Virus record (IMG/VR): IMGVR_UViG_3300030419_001488
Span: 1 to 28,628 of that record
DNA: 28,628 nucleotides
Source of the DNA: a virus
Reading direction: 5' to 3' (one strand)
Below, piece by piece: positions 1 to 6,101 of this stretch. The stretch's first letter is position 1; each line of letters opens with the position of its first letter. Under the pieces are notes generated by a model. The model was not told the origin of the DNA and ran no database searches. It was given only the letters and a program-made list of their open reading frames with translations. Made by a program: the position numbers and the translations under genes.

Positions 1-293
1 TAGGCATGGATTTCCCACTCCCCAACTTCGTGACCATTGACCTCGAACACAGTTTCAGGATTTACATTAGCCCAACGTCTATGCTCTCTGTCAATACCAT
101 TACCTACTCTATAAACTAGAACATAGTTTTCATGTTCTTTCACATTACTAGGAATAGGATTGTTAGTGTGTCGCCAAGCGTTTTGACCAAGAATACCTCT
201 CTTGATTACTGACACTTCGCCTTTGTTATTAAACCATTTGCAAGAGAAAAACTTGTTTTGTCCTACCATAGTTTTAAATTCTGACTTTGTCAT
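1..293 (-). CDS. Partial small phage protein, possible Sm/SH3-like (WYL_2-type) fold
   Basis: This is an open frame on the minus strand. It starts at the ATG at 293-291, after a GGTAAAC leader, and runs off the left edge after about 97 codons, so the C-terminus is missing. The visible protein begins MTKSEFKTMVGQNKFFSC. It has alternating short hydrophobic strands (FFSCKWF, YVLVYRV, ETVFEVNGHEV) with Lys/Arg-rich turns. The pattern of a K/N-G-x-V strand, a 'G(I/V)LGQ' segment, a VYRV strand and a closing 'NVNPETVFEVNG' resembles the small Sm-like SH3 beta-barrel proteins (WYL_2/DUF2693 type) common in marine phages. That family call is from memory and tentative. It is the only gene on this strand and is divergent from the terminase, so it probably belongs to an early or middle transcription unit. 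Its function is unknown. Confidence 0.6.
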   Translation of the reverse strand, partial: MTKSEFKTMVGQNKFFSCKWFNNKGEVSVIKRGILGQNAWRHTNNPIPSNVKEHENYVLVYRVGNGIDREHRRWANVNPETVFEVNGHEVGEWEIHA

Positions 294-353
294 GTTTACC
301 TACTTTCTATTTATTTAGGAATACGTTATCATATACACAGTTATATTATATAG

Positions 354-367
354 CTAATTGCAATTAG
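354..367. repeat. Perfect 14-bp palindrome CTAATTGCAATTAG
   Basis: The sequence CTAATTGCAATTAG is identical to its reverse complement. It lies in the AT-rich half of the control region, two bases before the first DnaA-box-like site and just upstream of the leftward gene's likely -10 element. It could be a dimeric repressor operator or an origin element. Confidence 0.6.
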
Positions 368-368
368 T

Positions 369-388
369 TGTGGATATCCTGTGGATAA
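369..388 (-). other. Two DnaA-box-like sites, 11 bp apart (candidate origin)
   Basis: TGTGGATAA at 380-388 is the exact reverse complement of the classic DnaA box TTATCCACA. TGTGGATAT at 369-377 differs from it by one base. The two start 11 bp apart, one helical turn, in the same orientation, and lie next to an AT-rich stretch (301-368) that could act as an unwinding element. This is seen directly; use as a replication origin is inferred, and a 9-mer can occur by chance. Confidence 0.45.
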
Positions 389-412
389 GTCGGCCGGGAC
401 ATTAAGACGCAT

Positions 413-427
413 GCGACAAATTGTCGC
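413..427. repeat. Inverted repeat GCGACAA-A-TTGTCGC
   Basis: Perfect 7-bp arms flank one base: GCGACAA, A, TTGTCGC. The one-base spacer makes this more likely a dimeric protein binding site than an RNA hairpin, because a loop of one base cannot form without opening inner pairs. It opens the GC-rich island. Confidence 0.55.
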
Positions 428-430
428 ACC

Positions 431-484
431 CGGCGCCCGGGAACTCTTGCGGCTCACTCCTTCGGAGTTCGCCGCCCGGTAACT
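431..484. repeat. Imperfect 15-nt direct repeat around a stem-loop
   Basis: CGGCGCCCGGGAACT at 431-445 recurs as CGCCGCCCGGTAACT at 470-484, with 13 of 15 bases matching. Between and partly within the copies, positions 449-475 fold as a stem: GCGGC pairs with GCCGC, there is a 2x2 internal loop, then ACTCC pairs with GGAGT around a TTC loop. This is unusually GC-rich for this genome and lies upstream of the terminase, so a packaging site or a structured RNA are both plausible. Confidence 0.5.
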
Positions 485-527
485 ACGGCGACGGGCATAC
501 CCCCCCTTTTGCATCTAACATCCATAT

Positions 528-543
528 AGTGCTGCGTTGCACT
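528..543. repeat. Inverted repeat AGTGC-6nt-GCACT
   Basis: AGTGC (528-532) and GCACT (539-543) are perfect reverse complements separated by TGCGTT. The element sits 9 bp upstream of the -35 hexamer of the late promoter, where an activator or repressor site would be expected. That role is inferred from position only. Confidence 0.4.
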
Positions 544-551
544 GTTTGAGA

Positions 552-580
552 GTGACAATCCTGTACAAAAACGTTATAAT
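552..580 (+). promoter_or_regulatory. Sigma70-type promoter for the late (terminase-fibre) genes
   Basis: GTGACA at 552-557 matches the TTGACA -35 consensus in five of six positions. TATAAT at 575-580 is a perfect -10. The spacer is exactly 17 bp. Transcription would start near 586-588, about 20 bases before the terminase ATG. It is the best consensus promoter I see on the + strand, and all downstream genes point the same way. It implies use of host RNA polymerase for the late genes. Confidence 0.75.
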
Positions 581-606
581 TGGAGTCTCAAAAAAATTTT
601 TACAAA

Positions 607-2067
607 ATGGAAACTGTTTCGAATTTAGAATCATTAGATACGAATACTCTTAAGTTACTCCTGAAAGATGCCATGGACAAAAAACGTGACATAGCACAGA
701 GTGATTTTTTAAAATTTGTTAAAGAGGTTTGGCCTGACTTTATTGAAGGTAAGCACCACAAAATTTATGCAGAAAAATTAAATCGTATTGCAAATGGTGA
801 GCTCAAACGTTTGATTGTCAATATGCCACCAAGACATACAAAATCGGAGTTTGCATCTAATTTGTTTCCGGCGTTTTACATGGGCCGTCATCCAAAGGCC
901 AAGCTTATACAAACTACACACACTGGTGAACTAGCAATCCGTTTTGGACGTAAAGCCAAAAACATGATAGAATCATCAGAATATGAAAAAGTATTTCCAA
1001 CAGTTACACTTGCAGCTGATTCCAAAGCTGCTGGACGTTGGGAGTCAAATCATGGCGGTGAGTATTTTGCTGCTGGTGTTGGTGGCGCTATTACTGGTCG
1101 TGGTGCCGATTTACTTATTATTGACGATCCTCATTCTGAGCAGGATGCTCTCTCGCCAACCGTTTTAGATTCACACTACGAGTGGTACACTTCAGGTCCA
1201 CGTCAACGTTTACAACCTGGCGGCTCGATCGTTTTAGTCATGACACGTTGGTCAACAAAAGATCTTACTGGACGGTTGCTCGAGGCCCAGGGTAAAGACC
1301 CAGCTGCGGACCAATGGGAAGTGGTCGAGTTTCCTGCAATCATTAATGACAAACCCATGTGGGGTGGCTTTTGGACCATGGACGGATTACAAAGCGTCAA
1401 AGCTTCTATACCTCTAACCAAGTGGCAAGCACAATGGATGCAAGCACCAACCTCCGAGGAAGGTGCAATCATAAAACGTGAATGGTGGCGCGAGTGGGAA
1501 GGAGATACTATACCTGAACTAGAGTTTATTATACAGTCATACGATACAGCCTTTAGTAAAAAAGAGACGGCTGACTTTTCTGCTATCACAACGTGGGGTG
1601 TGTTTCAACCTGAAGATGGCAGTGGCAAAGGATTAATTTTGCTAGATGCAAAGAAAGACCGATGGAACTTTCCTGAGTTAAAATCCGTGGCTATGGAGGA
1701 ATATAAGTATTGGGAGCCAGAGATGGTATTGATAGAAGCCAAGGCTTCTGGCCTACCTTTAACTCATGAGTTGCAAAAGATGGGAATACCTGTTATAAAT
1801 TTCACACCCTCTAAAGGAAATGACAAACATTCGAGGGTAAACAGCGTAGCTCCCCTGTTTGAATCAGGAGCTATATGGGCGCCCAAAAAAACTTTCGCCG
1901 AAGAAGTTATAGAGGAGTGTGCAGCATTCCCGTTCGGTGATCACGACGATTACGTGGATTCAACCACGCAAGCTCTAATGAAATATAGACAAGGCTATCA
2001 TATTACGCTAAAAGATGACTTTGAGGACGAAGCAATAGAGAAAGCTAGGAGGAGGGCTTACTATTAA
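607..2067 (+). CDS. terL: Terminase large subunit (packaging ATPase/nuclease)
   Basis: This is the ATP-driven motor that cuts concatemeric DNA and pumps it through the portal. With the ATG at 607 it is 486 aa. A Walker A-like motif (MPPRHTKSE) lies near residues 73-81, followed by a Walker B (LLIIDDPH) near 170-176. A C-terminal RNase H-type nuclease domain shows acidic residues in SYDTAFSK (Asp about 313), IEAKASG (Glu about 378) and DHDDYVDS (Asp 447-451). The Walker A has Thr where Gly is usual in PPRxGKS. An in-frame TTG at 580 would add nine codons, but it overlaps the last base of the -10 element and precedes the predicted transcription start, so ATG 607 is chosen. There is no clear Shine-Dalgarno upstream of it. 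The stop overlaps the next ATG by one base (TAATG). No small terminase subunit is recognised in the window. Confidence 0.95.
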   Translation: METVSNLESLDTNTLKLLLKDAMDKKRDIAQSDFLKFVKEVWPDFIEGKHHKIYAEKLNRIANGELKRLIVNMPPRHTKSEFASNLFPAFYMGRHPKAKLIQTTHTGELAIRFGRKAKNMIESSEYEKVFPTVTLAADSKAAGRWESNHGGEYFAAGVGGAITGRGADLLIIDDPHSEQDALSPTVLDSHYEWYTSGPRQRLQPGGSIVLVMTRWSTKDLTGRLLEAQGKDPAADQWEVVEFPAIINDKPMWGGFWTMDGLQSVKASIPLTKWQAQWMQAPTSEEGAIIKREWWREWEGDTIPELEFIIQSYDTAFSKKETADFSAITTWGVFQPEDGSGKGLILLDAKKDRWNFPELKSVAMEEYKYWEPEMVLIEAKASGLPLTHELQKMGIPVINFTPSKGNDKHSRVNSVAPLFESGAIWAPKKTFAEEVIEECAAFPFGDHDDYVDSTTQALMKYRQGYHITLKDDFEDEAIEKARRRAYY

Positions 2068-3320
2068 TGGCTACAAGAATCGAAATAAAACGTAAACCAC
2101 CAAACCCAAATACACAACCACGTGGACCAGCAGGTTCTGACGTGGCACCACCAGCACCAAGAGGACGCTTTCAACGTGGCGTCGATATGATTACAAACGT
2201 ATTTAGAGATACGGGTAGTAATATTTCAGATTATATGCGTGCATCAGAAGACGCACGTAACGGCAGATTTTTTTCTGCACCAACTGCATATGATGCTGAC
2301 ATGGCAAAATTTCCAATTAATCAAGCTGCAGGTGCGTTAGAATTTTTTGGCGATGTATTACAATTACCTTTTGAATCAGGAGCACAACTGTTAGGTTATG
2401 ATCAATTTGGATCTGGTTACGGTGCAGGCGATACTGGTTATTTTCTAAAAGATGTTTTTAATTTAGGAGACACACGAGAATTAAAAGACATGTATATTAA
2501 TCAGGCTCTTCAAGACTCTCCATTGTCTTTGGGATATGATCAATTAATTGAAGACGAAGCTTTTCAAAATTATTTACGTGGACAAGGTTTTAATATTGAA
2601 GACGATTTTGATTTTTACAGGGACATAATTAAATCAGATGATGCAGAAACAATGAATAAATTTTATCAAATGTCTCAAGACAGAGATAATCCATACTTTG
2701 TTGATATAAATAAATTTACAGCTGAACAAGGAATGGATGTTTACGAACAAGCATTACAAGATCAATACAATCAATATCTAGCTGATGAAGCAAATAAATT
2801 TATGGGTAATGTTTATGAAGGTTTCGCTGACCAACAGTTTCCATTTATGGTAGATCAATTAGCAACGGATTTAGGTGTTTCACCAGAATCAGCTGAAAAT
2901 ATATTGATGGGTGGCACAGCAACTGATTTTGGATTGTTAAATGATATAATAGATTATTATGAAGGACCATTAGAGTATAGTACACCGGAAGGACAAGCAT
3001 TGTTTGGAGATGATGCGTTAATGAATCTTGCTGGAGGCATTACTGCTATAGGTAAAACAGGAAGAGTTTTAAGACGAGCAAAAAATAAATTAGGAACTGG
3101 CAGAACTGCAGCAGTGTTAGAACAACTATATCCAGGAACGTTTGGTGGTAAATTAGAATTTCCTTATAGATTTGGCAAAGATAGCGCAAGATTAAATGTT
3201 GGATTACTAACTGGTTACCCTACAATTTCTGGTTTAATTAGAACACCTACACAACTTGGTATTACAACAATAGCACCAGATCTTAAAGATGATGTGGTAG
3301 GTTTCTTTAGCGGTGAATAG
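2067..3320 (+). CDS. Unknown phage protein, 417 aa, between terminase and portal
   Basis: I do not recognise the family. The protein opens with a basic, proline-rich tail (residues 1-33, with PPNPNTQPRGP), suggestive of a disordered region. It continues with an acidic, Asp/Tyr/Phe-rich, mainly helical body (residues 60-330) and ends with a more basic segment near residues 340-395. There is no signal peptide or clear membrane helix. It is translationally coupled to the terminase by a TAATG overlap, and the next gene's GTG starts eight bases before its end. Position between terL and portal suggests a virion or packaging-associated role, possibly a protein carried inside the head, but this is inference only. 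Confidence 0.8.
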   Translation: MATRIEIKRKPPNPNTQPRGPAGSDVAPPAPRGRFQRGVDMITNVFRDTGSNISDYMRASEDARNGRFFSAPTAYDADMAKFPINQAAGALEFFGDVLQLPFESGAQLLGYDQFGSGYGAGDTGYFLKDVFNLGDTRELKDMYINQALQDSPLSLGYDQLIEDEAFQNYLRGQGFNIEDDFDFYRDIIKSDDAETMNKFYQMSQDRDNPYFVDINKFTAEQGMDVYEQALQDQYNQYLADEANKFMGNVYEGFADQQFPFMVDQLATDLGVSPESAENILMGGTATDFGLLNDIIDYYEGPLEYSTPEGQALFGDDALMNLAGGITAIGKTGRVLRRAKNKLGTGRTAAVLEQLYPGTFGGKLEFPYRFGKDSARLNVGLLTGYPTISGLIRTPTQLGITTIAPDLKDDVVGFFSGE

Positions 3321-4404
3321 ACTACTAGGATCATTTGTTAGTGGTCTTAGTAAAAGAGACCAAAGAGCGTTAACTAATTTTGTTAACGCTGGTAGAACAG
3401 TTGCGGATAAAAAAACAGCTTTTAATATTCTTGGCAACACTGGTGATAAATTTACGGTTCCTCAAAGAAAATTTATAGCTAATATTACCAACACACCTTT
3501 TGATAAAATTTCTAAAAAAACTGGTGACATAATAGGGCCTCTTGGTCATAAACGTTTTGGACATACGGACGAAACAAAAGAAAACATTGCTACAGCTATG
3601 TCAAAAGTTCCTAACTATCCAATGATGCCTTCTCTTGGCACATATGAAAGACAACTAGCACTTGCAGCAAATCAATTTGGTCATTCTATTCGTGATGTAA
3701 AAGCTAACCCTACAAAATATCCTGAGGTATATGCTGCTGTTCAATTTAAACGTGGCGAAAGTTTGCTATTTCCAAATAAAAAATCATCTTATCCAAAAGT
3801 ATTTGAAAAATCAGGATACTCAATTGGAGACGTGTCAGGTATTATAAATCAAAGAAGTGATCTCGTGCAAGACATGATGAAGACAGGAACATTTGGATTG
3901 CTTGATGAATTGGGAATCATGAACCCAGGTCTTCGAGCTGGTAGCATTGGTCATACCATACCTCTGTTTAATGTTAGAAAAGAAATGTTAAAATCTGCAA
4001 GACCACTTGTTTTTGATCCAAAGTATAGCAGAGGTAAGGTTTTAGACGTTATCAATAATCCTAATTTAATGATTGCTGAACCTAATATAGCAAACATACA
4101 AAAAAGAGGAATAGAATCTTTTTTATATAATCCAAAATATAATTTACGTAATTTACAAGGTGTGGGAGATATTCTAGAAGAAGCATCCATGACAACAAAT
4201 GTTTTAAATCCAAAAACTTTACAGATGACAACTTTTGGAACAGGTAGACCTGTAGACATAAAACAATTTAATGAATATTTGAATAGAGTAATAAAAGATC
4301 AACCATACGGAGTTGGAAGCACAGGTAAAACTCTTACTTTTCCTACTGTTCAATACCTACGAAGAAACTTTTTTCGTGGTGGTATAGCGAGCTTGTTAGA
4401 ATAA
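3313..4404 (+). CDS. Unknown virion-region protein ending in a Gly-Gly-Ile motif, 363 aa
   Basis: Starts with GTG at 3313, overlapping the previous gene by 8 nt, and ends in TAATG overlap with the next. The protein is basic, Asn/Lys-rich and predicted soluble. No catalytic motif is recognised. Its last residues are RRNFFRGGIASLLE. The GGIAS element near the extreme C-terminus recurs in two other proteins of this window (ending at 6101 and 10523), which suggests a shared sorting, assembly or processing signal. Start alternatives: an in-frame ATG appears only far downstream, so GTG is the best start given the tight overlap. Function unknown. Confidence 0.8.
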   Translation: MNRLLGSFVSGLSKRDQRALTNFVNAGRTVADKKTAFNILGNTGDKFTVPQRKFIANITNTPFDKISKKTGDIIGPLGHKRFGHTDETKENIATAMSKVPNYPMMPSLGTYERQLALAANQFGHSIRDVKANPTKYPEVYAAVQFKRGESLLFPNKKSSYPKVFEKSGYSIGDVSGIINQRSDLVQDMMKTGTFGLLDELGIMNPGLRAGSIGHTIPLFNVRKEMLKSARPLVFDPKYSRGKVLDVINNPNLMIAEPNIANIQKRGIESFLYNPKYNLRNLQGVGDILEEASMTTNVLNPKTLQMTTFGTGRPVDIKQFNEYLNRVIKDQPYGVGSTGKTLTFPTVQYLRRNFFRGGIASLLE

Positions 4405-6101
4405 TGGTTTTACCTAAAGTATTAGGACCACTACGTCAGTATGCACCAAAGATTGCATCACCAAAAGGCAAAGGTTCTGCTAAAAAGTTAGACATGAGTG
4501 CTAAGCCATTCACTGTTTTTGATGAGGCAGGGCTACCAATAAAAGATTTTTCAACAATTGGAGCAGCAAGAGCTTTTTTATCTTCAGCAGATGGACGAAC
4601 CAAAGGTTATACTGTTGGGGATACACCTAAAACTGAAACAGTAGCTCCAACAGCTACAGCAGACACTCCAGCGCTATTTTACAAGTCCAGAGAAGCGTTA
4701 CTTGACGCTCCTATGGAAAAAATGACGGCAGATAGGTGGTTAAACTACTTAAGAGCCAAAGGAATTAAGAAATCTGAGCTTTTAGACACGTCTTTAGGTC
4801 CATTTTTACAGTCTCAAGGCAATAAAACCTTTACAAAAGCCGATATAATCAAGGAATTTGATGAAATATCCCCAAAATTGGACGTCTTGGCCCTTGGCCA
4901 ACCAGGTCCTCAAAATATTCTTGCTAATATTTACAAAAAAATACAAAAAGTAGACCCACAAGCAGAAGATCCACGTGTAGGGGGTTTTTTATCCTATCTT
5001 CGTGACTCTTTGCCAGGTGTAGTTACTGATCGTAAGGTAAATCAACAAGCTTTGGACAGCGTTGCAGCAAATGTAGACAAATATATGCAACAAGTTTTTG
5101 GTATTAAAGGCGCTTTGAATGAAGGTGTGGCATTAACTGCACCTGTACCCTTTAAAGTACGTGAACCACTTGTTAATTTAGCTGCAGCTCTTGATAGACG
5201 CGGTGTTGGCTTAAAAGCAAAAGATGTTGCAAAAGGAACATCCTATAGTGGTCAACAAACAATGTCAGGTGGCGATAATTACCGTGAATTTTTGTTTAAA
5301 TATGAACCAGGCAAACTTAGAACTGGTGAACCTGTATATACCTATGCACATGACTTTGGATTAACATCATCACAAAGAGCTGGCGGTATTGTTCACGCAC
5401 GTGTGTCAGATAGAACAGACGAGTTTGGTCGAAGATTAATGTTTGTAGAAGAAATACAATCTGATATGCATCAACGTGTACAACGTGCAATGCGTGAGTC
5501 AAAACTCACAGGTAAAAAACCTGATCGTGAAGATAGCTATGCATTTCGTCAAGACATGCCACCTCCACCAGAATTGGCAGTAAATAAACAACAATTAGAT
5601 TTAATTAATCTTAAAATAGAAAATTTATTGGCTACAAATCCAAGATCGCCAGCATTACCTAAATTAAGACAAGAGCGTGAAAAAATTAGAGTTATAATTG
5701 CAGAATCTATGACTAAGGAAGGTAAACAAGGTGGTGATATTGCCATGGGCCCATTTCAGACATCAAAAGAGTACATGGAATTTGTTGCTAAATATTTAGT
5801 GCGTATGGCAAAAGACGGCGATTATGATGGTGTGGCTTTTGCAAACCCTGCAATTAAAAACCGTAATTTATCACCTGGTGGCAGGGATTACCAAGGTAAT
5901 GTTGCTGCATATGGCCCTATTCTTAATGGTGCACTAAAAGAGACATCTAAAAAAACAGGTGCAAATTTATTAAATACTGTTATAAGAGATGACAGGGGAC
6001 GAGTTTTTGGACAAGTCAAAATGTTAAATTTAAAAGATAATCCTAACGTGCGAGATACATTCTCGGCATACGCAAAAGGTGGAATAGTAAATGGCAGATA
6101 A
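4404..6101 (+). CDS. Large-polyvalent-protein-type module (EEIQSD protein), 565 aa
   Basis: The middle and end of this protein match the conserved core seen in very large phage 'polyvalent' proteins. A Trp-containing helical unit comes first (WLNYLRAKGIKKSEL, residues 112-126, followed by GPFLQSQG and a KADIIKEF segment). Then come NYRE (292-295), a strand HARVSDRTDEFGRR (331-344), the signature FVEEIQSDMHQ (347-357), and PF...KEYMEFVAKYLVRMA...YDGVAFANP (450-482). The biochemical activity of this module is not established to my knowledge; in other phages such proteins are thought to be delivered into the host with the DNA. Here it stands alone at 565 aa, much shorter than usual polyvalent proteins. 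The C-terminus is AYAKGGIVNGR, the GGI motif shared with two neighbours. The end overlaps the portal start by 11 nt, and its GGTGGA codons can serve as the portal ribosome site. Confidence 0.75.
   Translation: MVLPKVLGPLRQYAPKIASPKGKGSAKKLDMSAKPFTVFDEAGLPIKDFSTIGAARAFLSSADGRTKGYTVGDTPKTETVAPTATADTPALFYKSREALLDAPMEKMTADRWLNYLRAKGIKKSELLDTSLGPFLQSQGNKTFTKADIIKEFDEISPKLDVLALGQPGPQNILANIYKKIQKVDPQAEDPRVGGFLSYLRDSLPGVVTDRKVNQQALDSVAANVDKYMQQVFGIKGALNEGVALTAPVPFKVREPLVNLAAALDRRGVGLKAKDVAKGTSYSGQQTMSGGDNYREFLFKYEPGKLRTGEPVYTYAHDFGLTSSQRAGGIVHARVSDRTDEFGRRLMFVEEIQSDMHQRVQRAMRESKLTGKKPDREDSYAFRQDMPPPPELAVNKQQLDLINLKIENLLATNPRSPALPKLRQEREKIRVIIAESMTKEGKQGGDIAMGPFQTSKEYMEFVAKYLVRMAKDGDYDGVAFANPAIKNRNLSPGGRDYQGNVAAYGPILNGALKETSKKTGANLLNTVIRDDRGRVFGQVKMLNLKDNPNVRDTFSAYAKGGIVNGR

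Larger units (their letters stand above)
294..606. other. Intergenic control region (divergent promoters, origin-like and GC-rich elements)
   Basis: This 313-base gene-free stretch separates the leftward partial gene from the terminase. Positions 301-368 are strongly AT-rich and include an ATTATA/TATAAT-type element at 345-350, a possible -10 for the leftward gene. A perfect 14-bp palindrome lies at 354-367. Two DnaA-box-like sites lie at 369-377 and 380-388. Positions about 391-500 are GC-rich, unlike the rest of the window, and are full of inverted and direct repeats. A run of seven C precedes TTTT at 500-510. A further inverted repeat lies at 528-543 and a sigma70-type promoter at 552-580. 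No coding frame of credible length crosses it. The combination suggests a promoter, replication origin and/or terminase recognition region; which of these applies is inference. Confidence 0.8.

Noticed and set aside
580-606. TTG start at 580 for the terminase
   Set aside because: It overlaps the -10 element and lies before the predicted transcription start; ATG 607 gives a normal-length terminase.
983-1168. Plus-strand frame of 61 aa inside the terminase gene
   Set aside because: A shadow frame: hydrophobic low-complexity product, fully inside a well-supported gene, no ribosome site.
1203-1589. Minus-strand frame of 128 aa opposite the terminase
   Set aside because: Antisense to conserved terminase motifs, with no promoter or family resemblance.
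2067-4404. The two unknown genes as one gene broken by a frameshift
   Set aside because: They overlap by 8 nt, as do other coupled gene pairs here, each has a plausible start, and nothing shows homology spanning the joint.
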